A stretch of 34,124 bases of DNA from positions 1 through 34,124 of the forward strand of contig NZ_JAOSHO010000014.1 of assembly GCF_025917275.1 (NCBI RefSeq), read 5' to 3'. Positions 14,878 through 22,343 of the stretch are shown here, piece by piece. The notes beneath the pieces were generated by a model, which had not been told where the DNA came from, searched no databases, and worked only from the letters and a program-made list of their open reading frames with translations. Each line of letters opens with the position of its first letter. Positions within the stretch are counted from its first letter, which is position 1. The DNA comes from Pseudomonas agronomica (GTDB lineage: Bacteria > Pseudomonadota > Gammaproteobacteria > Pseudomonadales > Pseudomonadaceae). A program made the translations under genes and the position numbers.

Positions 14878-15997
14878 TGAGGCAAAAACCAAAACAATAG
14901 ACATTCGATTTGCAAACTGCTTCCGACGCATACGACCGAATCAGTTTTCTATTGGATGCGCGTTCGCTCCCCATCTCATTCGCGCGACTAGTCACTCTTG
15001 ACCCCAATGGTCAGGCAGGTCGAGGTGGCGCAGTTGCGTTCTGGTAGTGCATAGCAATGCCAGGAGCATCGGAGTTAGTGATGACATCAGTCTGGTATGA
15101 GGTGCTTTATGACCGGTATTTCTGCCGTACCGCCAGGTCCAACCGTGTTGCCGACATCAGAAAACAAAATGCGAGCTCCTACCAATGGAGCGGATTTCCG
15201 CTCCCACTTGCAGGCTCAGTCCAGGTCACATGTGCAGCAGCCGGATACAACGAGCGCACACGTGCTATCGGACTCGACCACGACCTTGTCACGCCGACCG
15301 GAGATGGACGCAATGCTTCAAATGTTGGCATGGCGCAAGCGTACGGTGAGCGCTCCGAGCAGACCAGGTCGATCAGTGCCAGGTACGCGAGCCAGTGGCC
15401 TGGATATTGCGGACTTCAACTTCCCCGTTCGAGGCGTTTTGGCTAGCAGTGTGATCACCCAACAGAGCTGCCTGAATGAAGCGGGTAGGCCGCTCTACTT
15501 GAAGTCTTTTGATGACCGGACCGAGTGTGGCGAAGAAAGCGAACTCTCCTCTGACATTATCTTCGGAGGCGGGCTGAATGCCTTCGCGATCGCAGTGGCT
15601 CTGTCCGCAACAACCTTCACCTGGATACCGATTGAGATTGTTCGAGCGCCACTACGATCGCCCAATATTCGGATTTTGCGCCGTCGCAAGTCTTCTTCAG
15701 CCGAGAGCCATCTTTTCGACCAGTCAGATTCAGAGAAAGGGGAACGGACGGCTCTCGATAGTTCTTTCGTCGCGGGCTAGGATTTCCAGGGGCAATGCAG
15801 CTACGGCGATTTCGATAGGTCTCTGATTATCCTACCCCATCGGAGGAAGCAGGCGGCTGGTCGACTGTTCAGATTCCGCGTAGGTGTGCGCCTGATACCT
15901 GCCGGATTTGATTGATCAATGACGCGTGACCCGAGTGGACGCCGCTCTGGCGCCTGGGTCAGCTTTCGTATCCGTTTATATTTTGGGCTCCACAACC
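14878..15997. other. Accessory stretch with little recognisable coding
   Basis: About 1.1 kb between the molybdoenzyme and Rid genes. Only one frame (15109-15780) has a plausible ribosome-binding site; other frames look like chance. Composition is more AT-rich than the flanking operon. A palindrome-like TTGATTGATCAA occurs near 15907-15918. No RNA gene, transposase or integrase could be recognised, and 14878-15108 and 15781-15997 hold nothing I can support. Confidence 0.4.
15109..15780 (+). CDS. Orphan hypothetical protein
   Basis: A 223-residue frame starting 4 bases after GAGGTG. It matches no family I recognise. The first 60 residues are rich in Ser, Thr, Pro and Gln, with an aliphatic residue at position 4 and no acidic residue before position 18, features shared with Pseudomonas type III effector N-termini but also common by chance. 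The middle is basic (LAWRKRTVSAPSRPGRS). A hydrophobic stretch (about 153-175, IIFGGGLNAFAIAVALSA and on) precedes a basic tail with RRRK. There is no hrp-box-like promoter upstream. Codon use is unlike the flanking genes. It may be a transferred gene, a decayed gene or a non-coding frame. Confidence 0.35.
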   Translation: MTGISAVPPGPTVLPTSENKMRAPTNGADFRSHLQAQSRSHVQQPDTTSAHVLSDSTTTLSRRPEMDAMLQMLAWRKRTVSAPSRPGRSVPGTRASGLDIADFNFPVRGVLASSVITQQSCLNEAGRPLYLKSFDDRTECGEESELSSDIIFGGGLNAFAIAVALSATTFTWIPIEIVRAPLRSPNIRILRRRKSSSAESHLFDQSDSEKGERTALDSSFVAG

Positions 15998-16390
15998 ATG
16001 ACTGATCGTCAGATTATTGTTCCAGATGGCATGAGATTGCTCTTCGAGCAGGCTGGTTATGCACCCGCTGTAAAGGTAGGAAAAACGCTTTATTGCGCTG
16101 GTCAGGTAGGCCGGACGCCGGAATTATCAGTTATCGAAGACCCTGAGCAGCAGTTTTTGGCGGCATGGGAGAATCTTCGGCTCGTCTTGGAAGCCGGTGG
16201 CTGCGAATTTGAAGATATTGTCGAAATGACAACTTTTCACGTCGATATGCACAGCCACATGCCCATTTTCAGACGCGTGAAAGATGAAGTGTTTCCTAGG
16301 GGCACTTGTGCATGGACATGCATAGGTGTCGGTGAACTGGCTCGCCCCGGCCTTCTCGTGGAGATCAAATGCGTCGCTGTAGAGCGATAA
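15998..16390 (+). CDS. Rid-family (YjgF/UK114) protein lacking the RidA arginine
   Basis: A 130-residue protein of the trimeric Rid fold: VKVGKTLYCAGQVGR, then AWENLRLVLEAGGCEFEDIVEMTTFHVDM and LARPGLLVEIKCVAVER at the end, the typical order. The start at 15998 matches the usual N-terminus. In RidA the imine-hydrolysing arginine lies in an ARSCVEV-like segment; here the corresponding segment reads CAWTCIGV, with no arginine at the aligned position. By the published subfamily scheme this places it among Rid groups not expected to be 2-aminoacrylate deaminases. It is convergent with the LysR gene that ends 34 bases away. Confidence 0.85.
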   Translation: MTDRQIIVPDGMRLLFEQAGYAPAVKVGKTLYCAGQVGRTPELSVIEDPEQQFLAAWENLRLVLEAGGCEFEDIVEMTTFHVDMHSHMPIFRRVKDEVFPRGTCAWTCIGVGELARPGLLVEIKCVAVER

Positions 16391-16424
16391 TTTATCTGCT
16401 AGGCACCAGCCTGCCCGACGAAGC

Positions 16425-17339
16425 CTAGAGACTGTCAGGATCGCCAAAGAACATCTGAATCCGCGAACGCAACCAGCGCTCCCCTGGGTCGTTGTCCTGC
16501 GACCCACGCCAGGCCATGTGCAATTCGAAGCTGCGCACCGGAATCGGCGGGTCTTCGGCGCGCACGCCGCCGGCGGCGGTCAGTGCGTCGGCGGTGTAGT
16601 CGGGCACGATGGCAATGATGTCAGTGCCTGACAACAGCGTACTCAAGCCGTTGAACTGCGGCACGGCCAATACCACATGGCGCTTGCGGTCGAGTTTTTC
16701 CAGCTCTTCATCGATGAACCCGCTCAAGTCACCCGCGAAGGACACCAGGGCGTGGGGGCGGGCGCAGAATTCGTCCAGTGTCAGCCGTCCTGGCGCGGTG
16801 TCGGCCCGCAGCACTTTGGGCATGCTGCGCCGCAGGACCTTGCGCTTGGCATTGGCCGGCAGGTCTTCGGTGTAGCTGACGCCGATGGAGATTTCGCCAG
16901 ATGCCAGCAAGCCCGGCATCAGGATGTAATTGACCCGGCGCACCACCAGCACGATGCCTGGCGCTTCGGCCCGCAGGCGCTTGAGCAACATCGGCAGCAG
17001 GGCGAACTCGGCATCGTCCGACAGACCGATGCGAAACACCGAGGTGCTGGTGGCCGGGTCGAATTCCGCCGCCCGGCTGACCGCCGTCGAAATCGAATCC
17101 AGGGCCGGAGAGAGCAGGGCGAAGATCTCGACCGCCCGGGCCGTGGGTTCCATGCTGCGCCCGGTGCGCACGAACAGAGGATCATCGAACAGGCTGCGCA
17201 GGCGCGACAGTGCGGCACTGATGGCCGGCTGGCCGAGGAACAGTTTCTCGGCGGCGCGGGTCACGCTGCGTTCATGCATCAATGTTTCGAACACGATCAA
17301 CAGGTTCAGGTCGACACGACGCAGGTCATTACGATTCAT
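16425..17339 (-). CDS. LysR-family transcriptional regulator (NodD-like group)
   Basis: A 304-residue regulator. ATG 17339 (MNRNDLRRVDLNLLIVFETLM) is preferred to longer frames because the HTH domain begins there in this family. HTH: RSVTRAAEKLFLGQPAISAALSRLR; the effector domain begins near residue 90 (FRIGLSDDAEFALLPMLL). It ends IQMFFGDPDSL, and the same last nine residues plus stop are found, with different codons, at 3096-3125. It is divergent from an MDR oxidoreductase, its probable target. The gene is intact, but its final codons are less typical of this genome than those of the detached copy, as expected if its 3' end was replaced. Confidence 0.93.
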   Translation of the reverse strand: MNRNDLRRVDLNLLIVFETLMHERSVTRAAEKLFLGQPAISAALSRLRSLFDDPLFVRTGRSMEPTARAVEIFALLSPALDSISTAVSRAAEFDPATSTSVFRIGLSDDAEFALLPMLLKRLRAEAPGIVLVVRRVNYILMPGLLASGEISIGVSYTEDLPANAKRKVLRRSMPKVLRADTAPGRLTLDEFCARPHALVSFAGDLSGFIDEELEKLDRKRHVVLAVPQFNGLSTLLSGTDIIAIVPDYTADALTAAGGVRAEDPPIPVRSFELHMAWRGSQDNDPGERWLRSRIQMFFGDPDSL

Positions 17340-17376
17340 CTGGGGTCCTGGCAGATTCGGCAAGCTTGACGTGGAC

Positions 17377-17446
17377 GGCCATATGGGAACAATGGCCGGC
17401 ATGAATCTTACGGGGAAAGGCTGGTACTCTGCATCGGGTAAATGCA
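17377..17446. promoter_or_regulatory. Inverted repeats in LysR/MDR intergenic region
   Basis: Two short dyads lie between the divergent genes: GGCCAT-N9-ATGGCC (17377-17397) and TGCAT-N7-ATGCA (17430-17446). The second has the spacing and A/T-flanked form of a LysR-type box. Either could be the operator for the adjacent regulator; which one is not determinable by eye. Confidence 0.35.
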
Positions 17447-17597
17447 TTTTCTTAAGGATAAGGCTTACAGGACTGGTTCGGTTTTCTTGCTGCGGAATCA
17501 ATGACAGGCATGTCGACTATTAATAGCCACTGATGGTCTTGGGTACAAAGCCCGGATAGAGTTCATGGCATTAGAGGTTACTTTGACGAGGTTTGCG

Positions 17598-18623
17598 ATG
17601 TCCCGCACGATCCGTTTTCACAAGTTTGGTGGTGCCGAGGTGCTCAAATGCGAAGAGCATGCGGCGGCTCTTCCTGCGCCAGGAGAAGTGCAGGTCCGTG
17701 TCGAAGCGATCGGCATCAGCTGGTATGACACCCTTTGGCGCCAGAACCTGGCGTCTTCCCAGGCCCGCCTGCCATCAGGGCTGGGACACGAAATGGCCGG
17801 CGTGGTAACTGCCGTCGGCGAAGGTGTCGACGATCTGGCCGTGGGCGACAAAGTCGCCAGCTTCCCCGCCGAGAGCCCGAACGATTACCCAGTGTACGGC
17901 GAAGTCATCGTATTGCCGCGCACCGCCCTGACCCGTTATCCCGACGTGCTCAGCCCGGTCGAAGCCGCCGTGCATTACACGCCGCTGTTGATCGCCTATT
18001 TCGCCTACATGGACCTGGCCAGGGTCAAGCCTGGGCAATTTGCCCTGGTGACCGACGCCAGCCATTGCGCCGGCCCATCCTTCGTACAGCTGGGCAAAGC
18101 CTTGGGTGTGCGGGTGATTGCAGCCACCAAGACGGCCGACGAGCGTGAATACCTGCTGTCGCTGGGCGCTGAAAAGGTCATTGTCACCGAAGAGCAGGAC
18201 TTGCTGATGCAGATCAACAAGCTCACTGACAGCCGTGGCGTTGATGTTGTGTTCGACGGCCTTGGCGGGCCGCAGATGTCGCTGCTCGGCGATGTGTTGG
18301 CGCCCCGTGGCAGCCTGGTGCTGTATGGCCTGCAAGGCGGCAACCAGACGCCATTCCCGGCCTGCGCGGCGTTCCAGAAGAACATCCAGTTCTTCGTGCA
18401 CTGCATCGGCAACTTCACTGGCAAGCCGGAACTGGGCATTGTCCAGGACCAGGTGGCGTTGCAACGCGCATTGCGCGACATCAATCAACTGACCGCCGAC
18501 CGCGTGTTGCTGCCGCTCAAGACTCGGGTGTTCCCATTCTCCGAGTTCGTCGAGGCCCACCGCTACATGGGTGAATGCCCTTGCCGTGAGCGTGTTGCCC
18601 TTCAGATCGTCGATCCCGCCTGA
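17598..18623 (+). CDS. MDR-family zinc-free alcohol dehydrogenase / quinone oxidoreductase
   Basis: A 341-residue medium-chain dehydrogenase/reductase. ATG 17598 has GACGAGG 6 bases upstream. The GroES-like N-domain shows GHEMAGVVTAVGEGVDDLAVGDKV; the Rossmann part follows (GPSFVQLGKALGVRVIAATKTADE, SLGAEKVIVTEE and GVDVVFDGLGGPQ). The structural-zinc cysteine cluster is absent and the catalytic-zinc Cys is not in place (WYDTLWRQ), so it belongs to the zinc-independent quinone-reductase-like branch using NAD(P)H. Divergent transcription from the LysR gene suggests it is induced by that regulator's effector. Substrate is unknown. Confidence 0.9.
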   Translation: MSRTIRFHKFGGAEVLKCEEHAAALPAPGEVQVRVEAIGISWYDTLWRQNLASSQARLPSGLGHEMAGVVTAVGEGVDDLAVGDKVASFPAESPNDYPVYGEVIVLPRTALTRYPDVLSPVEAAVHYTPLLIAYFAYMDLARVKPGQFALVTDASHCAGPSFVQLGKALGVRVIAATKTADEREYLLSLGAEKVIVTEEQDLLMQINKLTDSRGVDVVFDGLGGPQMSLLGDVLAPRGSLVLYGLQGGNQTPFPACAAFQKNIQFFVHCIGNFTGKPELGIVQDQVALQRALRDINQLTADRVLLPLKTRVFPFSEFVEAHRYMGECPCRERVALQIVDPA

Positions 18624-18634
18624 TCTGTCCCCTT

Positions 18635-18665
18635 GCGCAAGAGTCATTGTCTACGGCTCTTGCGC
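18635..18665 (+). terminator. Hairpin terminator after MDR gene
   Basis: The perfect 9-base arms GCGCAAGAG (18635-18643) and CTCTTGCGC (18657-18665) lie with a 13-base loop 11 bases after the stop codon. There is no following T-run, so termination strength is uncertain. Confidence 0.45.
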
Positions 18666-18885
18666 GGTCCCCGGCCGAATCGGCCCCTATCTCTCTCTGT
18701 CATCCCACCCACTCGGCGCCGAGCGCAGCTGCGCCTGGGCGCGTGATGTCGTGGCTGATGCCCTCCATCGCCCAGGATCAGCGACCCGCAAACCCAACTG
18801 AACTGGTTTTTGCCGTCAATCTGTATCTTCTAATCATTATTTAAGTCTTGATAATTGAACGCTCGTTTCTATCAAGGATGAAATC

Positions 18886-18954
18886 ATGGTGCGATATAAA
18901 TATCTAAAGTTCATTCCCGCTAGTGTGTGGCTTGGTCGTACTTACCTGTTTTAA
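18886..18954 (+). CDS. Possible 22-residue small ORF
   Basis: ATG at 18886 is preceded by AAGGATG at a suitable distance. The predicted peptide is basic and aromatic at the start (MVRYKYLKF) and ends hydrophobic (TYLF). It has no known family. It could be a leader peptide, a small membrane peptide or chance in AT-rich DNA. Confidence 0.25.
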   Translation: MVRYKYLKFIPASVWLGRTYLF

Positions 18955-18980
18955 ACCCTATCTATCAAAATTTGAAGGTC

Positions 18981-19136
18981 ATGACCCGGGGGTATGAGGA
19001 GTTGCCGTTAGGCTTGTTCTTTATTTTATGTATCCATTGTCTGTGGGACGCTGTAAGAAATTTCCTAGGACGCGTAATGAATACGGCGATAGTCAATGAA
19101 ATCATGGGGTTGTGGAGGGGTGTGTCGACCAGGTAG
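18981..19136 (+). CDS. Possible 51-residue small ORF
   Basis: This frame begins MTRGYEELPLG, with GAAGG a few bases upstream, and contains a hydrophobic segment (LPLGLFFILCIHCLW) that could span a membrane. An alternative in-frame start lies at 18927. No family is recognised. It lies 153 bases before the next gene and may be part of its leader. Confidence 0.25.
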   Translation: MTRGYEELPLGLFFILCIHCLWDAVRNFLGRVMNTAIVNEIMGLWRGVSTR

Positions 19137-19289
19137 GACGACTTTTACATGTGTGACAAATAATTACCAGAGGCAAGGTGTGAGCGGACTGCTAATACTG
19201 TTTGCAATAACAAAGTCTTTCATCCAGGCCAGCCCGCCCTGCAATCAAGTCGGTGCGGGTGTGGCGCCGATAATCGAATTTCCAGGTAG

Positions 19290-20780
19290 ATGGCTATGAG
19301 TGCAATTCATGAGCAGGCAATGACCTACGTATACCAACAGATGTTGCAACGCTTGCTGGACTTCTATTCCCGAGCGGAACGCACCGCAATACAGCTTTTG
19401 GTTCAGCGTCTGATCGTGGCAGCCGGCGGCGCTGAGCGAATCGGCGATTATCGTGTGCTGATGGTCCAGAATGGCAGTCGGGAAAGCTTTTACGTCCTGA
19501 CGGCCTTGCGGGCGGCGCAGTTGACCATCGCGGGCCGGTATCCAGCGACGTTCGGCCTGCGCGTCGTGACTCCCCGTATGGGCGATATCTCACAAGCCAC
19601 CCTGGAAAACATTCATCACTGCTACAGCGCGCTGTTCGTCTACGACGACCCTCGCGTGGAGCTGTTGATGGCCGACAACCGTGAAGTGACCTCCTTCAAT
19701 CATCGGAAGCCGTTATCGACGGCAGCGCGAGATGCCAACCGTACGGACTTGTTGATGTTCGGCCATCTTCGCTCGCCTGATAGCCTCTTGGGCCTGGGCG
19801 ATGAGGGCTACCTGGCGATGGCGGAGTTCTACAGGAACATGGCGCGCTGGGGAACGGGAGTGGATTCGTGGGTCAGCAGCGACACGCCACGGCAGCAGAA
19901 GCAGTTCATGGCCGGGCTTCAGCGTGCGTCCAGGAGGTTCGGCCTGGTCATCGAACCGAGCGGTGGTTTCGATGGCCTCTTTGCACAACTCGACGCCATG
20001 GGGGGCGAGCTTTTCCGACAGTTCTACGGCCAGGAAAACATCGAGCCATGGCGTCCCGAAGGCCGTTTCGAGGCGTGTCGACGGTTGGGGCGCGTCAGCA
20101 TCGATGATCTGATCGTCGATCGGCTGGAAGAGAGCAGTTGGGCGTTGTTCGGCGAGTTCCTGGGAGTGCGACCCGATGGGCTCATCGCACCGACGCTGGA
20201 TCATGAATACCTTAGCCCGTACCTGTCGGCTCATTTGTATGGCCTGCAAGCCTGTTACCTGCAAGGACGCAGCTATGAGCATGGGTATGGTGACTACGTC
20301 CAGCGCACGATCATGCTCATGCATCGCAAGCAATTGCCCATGCATGTCTGCCAGCAGGTCCAGGAACTGTTCGGTTCGCCTTCGGTCATGCCTGAGCGCC
20401 GCGCCCAGGCCGCCGCCGAAGCACAGGAAACCCTGGGGCTTAGCGAAACGCAATTGGTGTGCATGTTGTATGCGCCCTTTATTGAAAACGGCGCGGGTCT
20501 GGAAAATTACTTGCGTTGTTGCCATCCCGACATGCTGTTTGCCCTGCCGGAGCTGCGCAACGCCATAGAGGGTGGGCCCGCCACTGAGGAGGCGAAGCAA
20601 TGGTTGTACGAGATCAGCGGCCTGTCCGTCGCCTTGCTCAACAAGATATACCAGTCCCCCATTGCTGTGTCGGAGCAGCCAATCGTGACTGTGTCCGCCC
20701 GCCGGTCTGTGCCTGAGGCGCCCGACTCGAGCGAGGACGAGCAAGGCGCCCATGAACTGTACGAACGCTGGGCGCGCTGA
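19290..20780 (+). CDS. Conserved-looking protein of unknown function (496 aa)
   Basis: A full-length, GC-typical coding frame that I cannot assign. Two in-frame ATGs (19290, 19296) are possible; AGG sits 3-5 bases before the first. It has no signal peptide or membrane helix. The N-terminal 110 residues are helical, with a strand-helix-strand part (YRVLMVQNGSRESFYVLTALRAAQLTIAGRYPATFGLRVVT). The middle has RTDLLMFGHLRSPDSLLGLGDEGYLAMAEFYRNMARWGTGVDSW, and the C-terminal half is alpha-helical with several His and Cys (HLYGLQACYLQGRSYEHGYGDYVQRTIMLMHRKQLP, LRCCHPDML). The tail (about 455-490) is acidic and Ser-rich. It is followed 75 bases later by a MocR regulator on the same strand, so the two are probably functionally linked. 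No function is proposed. Confidence 0.8.
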   Translation: MAMSAIHEQAMTYVYQQMLQRLLDFYSRAERTAIQLLVQRLIVAAGGAERIGDYRVLMVQNGSRESFYVLTALRAAQLTIAGRYPATFGLRVVTPRMGDISQATLENIHHCYSALFVYDDPRVELLMADNREVTSFNHRKPLSTAARDANRTDLLMFGHLRSPDSLLGLGDEGYLAMAEFYRNMARWGTGVDSWVSSDTPRQQKQFMAGLQRASRRFGLVIEPSGGFDGLFAQLDAMGGELFRQFYGQENIEPWRPEGRFEACRRLGRVSIDDLIVDRLEESSWALFGEFLGVRPDGLIAPTLDHEYLSPYLSAHLYGLQACYLQGRSYEHGYGDYVQRTIMLMHRKQLPMHVCQQVQELFGSPSVMPERRAQAAAEAQETLGLSETQLVCMLYAPFIENGAGLENYLRCCHPDMLFALPELRNAIEGGPATEEAKQWLYEISGLSVALLNKIYQSPIAVSEQPIVTVSARRSVPEAPDSSEDEQGAHELYERWAR

Positions 20781-20855
20781 GGAAGGAGGCTTGAGGGATT
20801 TCGTTTTCAGCACCGAGGCAGGACTGGCAGTGGCACGTTTCATTGGGCTTGCCTC

Positions 20856-22253
20856 ATGAAGGGAAGTCGTGAACCCGATTTTGCCTACCAGGCGGTCTAC
20901 AGGTACCTGACAAACCTGATAAATGAACTGGGCGCCGATCCTCGGGTGCGCTTGCCGTCGTTGCGCCAATTGGCCGAGCGATTGAGCGTGTCCATATCCA
21001 CCATCCAGTACGCATATTCCTTGTTGGAAAAGGAAGGGCGAGTGTATTCGATCGCCAAGTCCGGCTATTACGCGCTGCCGGCGCCTTGTGTGACCGCCCT
21101 GGGCGACGGTGAAGACCTGCTCGAAACCTTGTACGTCAATGCCCGTCGGCCAGGCATGCTGGTGCTGGGTGCCGATGAACCGGCGTCATTGCAGTCGCTG
21201 GACAGTCCTCTCCTGTTGCTTGAGCGCGAGTTGTTGCGCCAGTACCCGCGTGCATCCCAGATGCCTTCGCAACCCTGGGGCGAGCAGGAACTGCGCATGG
21301 CGCTGGCGGCTCGCTACACTTCTTCGCCCGCCCGATGCTGGAGCGCCGATGACGTCTATATAGGCGCTGACCTGCGTGGGGTGTTGGAAATCCTGATTGC
21401 CGTGCTGACGTTAAAAGGTGCGACTGTCCTGGTTGAGTCGCCCTGTGACTGGACTGTCCTGCGCTTGCTCCAGGCGGCTGACATCCAGGTTGTCGAGCTG
21501 CCCTTGATGACGGACGGGGACGTTGATGTCGAACAGCTGGAACAGTTGCTGGCGAGCGAAACGGTACGGCTGGTGGTGCTGTCTTCGGTCCTGAGCATGC
21601 CCATGGGCACGGTGAAAAGTGAAGCCAACCGTCGAGAGGTGGCGCGTCTGCTGGAGCAGTGCGGCACCTGGGTACTGGAGAACGACAGTTACACCGATCT
21701 GGTATTCGAGCCAGGCAGCCCTCCGTTCCGGGATTTGGTCGATCCGGACCGGCTGATTGTCTACTCCACGTTTGAAAAGACCATTGGTCCCGAGGCGCCC
21801 TATGGTTATGTGCTGTCGCGGCAACTGACATTGGTGTTGCAACGACAATTCCTTTTGCGTGCGTTTCGTCTGTCGCCGATCCGCCAGAAAGCGATCGCGC
21901 GCTTGTATGGCAACGGTCGGATCGACCAGCACCTGCTGGTGCTGCGGCGCCTGCTGCGGGAAAACGCGGCTTCGACAATACAATTGATGCGTGATCGGCT
22001 GGGCGACTGCCTGCAATGGGTCGAACCCGAAGGTGGCGCAACGGTATGGGCTCGATCATCACGACAGGCCGACCTGCGCGGGGTATTCCAGCGGTTGCTG
22101 GGCAGGCGCATTGTCATCGCGCCGGGGGAGCTGTTCAGTATTCAGGGCCTTTATAGCCAGCATTTGCGCCTGACTCACACATTCCAGGGGGCGGATGATC
22201 CGGACGCGGCGTTCTGTGCGTTGGCCGAAGCATTGAGGCTTGAACAATCATGA
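20856..22253 (+). CDS. MocR-type regulator (GntR HTH + aminotransferase-like domain)
   Basis: A 465-residue chimeric regulator. Residues 1-75 are a GntR-type winged helix (VRLPSLRQLAERLSVSISTIQYAYSLLEKEGRVYSIAKSGYYAL); residues about 100-460 are a fold-type I aminotransferase-like domain. The PLP-lysine is retained as Lys308 in STFEKTIGPEAPYGYVLSR; the Asp/Tyr motif reads ENDSYTDL instead of the common EDDYDSEF, so cofactor contacts may be altered. Known MocR members sense PLP or amino-compound aldimines. It is on the same strand as the unknown 496-residue gene, so it probably senses something made or used by that protein. Confidence 0.92.
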   Translation: MKGSREPDFAYQAVYRYLTNLINELGADPRVRLPSLRQLAERLSVSISTIQYAYSLLEKEGRVYSIAKSGYYALPAPCVTALGDGEDLLETLYVNARRPGMLVLGADEPASLQSLDSPLLLLERELLRQYPRASQMPSQPWGEQELRMALAARYTSSPARCWSADDVYIGADLRGVLEILIAVLTLKGATVLVESPCDWTVLRLLQAADIQVVELPLMTDGDVDVEQLEQLLASETVRLVVLSSVLSMPMGTVKSEANRREVARLLEQCGTWVLENDSYTDLVFEPGSPPFRDLVDPDRLIVYSTFEKTIGPEAPYGYVLSRQLTLVLQRQFLLRAFRLSPIRQKAIARLYGNGRIDQHLLVLRRLLRENAASTIQLMRDRLGDCLQWVEPEGGATVWARSSRQADLRGVFQRLLGRRIVIAPGELFSIQGLYSQHLRLTHTFQGADDPDAAFCALAEALRLEQS

Positions 22254-22260
22254 TCGCAGG

Positions 22261-22281
22261 GCGATGGATCGAACCCATCGC
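22261..22281 (+). terminator. Hairpin after MocR gene
   Basis: The arms GCGATGG (22261-22267) and CCATCGC (22275-22281) lie just after the MocR stop codon. There is no T-run; a weak or factor-dependent terminator is possible. Confidence 0.35.
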
Positions 22282-22343
22282 GTCATGGTCGAACTGTCAG
22301 TAAACTGCACCCATTTTCGAGCCACTCCATTCCGAGGTTTTGC

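Larger units (their letters stand above)
18666..19289. other. Long AT-rich leader upstream of the 19290 gene
   Basis: This is about 620 bases without a recognised gene. Up to about 18800 the composition resembles the core genome; from about 18805 to 19260 it becomes clearly AT-rich, as promoter or acquired DNA would be. Two small frames with purine-rich leaders are listed separately. No tRNA, transposase or clear terminator is seen. Confidence 0.4.

Noticed and set aside
3381..16424. Search for an integrase, transposase or CRISPR array that would prove mobility of the accessory segment
   Set aside because: None could be read in any frame; the island proposal rests only on the repeated LysR end, composition and gene content.
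19713..20969. A 418-residue minus-strand frame opposite the unknown 496-residue gene
   Set aside because: Because the sense gene is unassigned I weighed this seriously. The sense product has balanced composition and continues the operon direction, whereas the antisense product is Gln/Arg/His-rich and low in structure, typical of a shadow.
22255..22282. tRNA-like arm (GGATCGAACCC) near the MocR stop
   Set aside because: It resembles a T-arm at first glance, but no acceptor, D or anticodon stems can be built around it; it is a simple 7-base hairpin.
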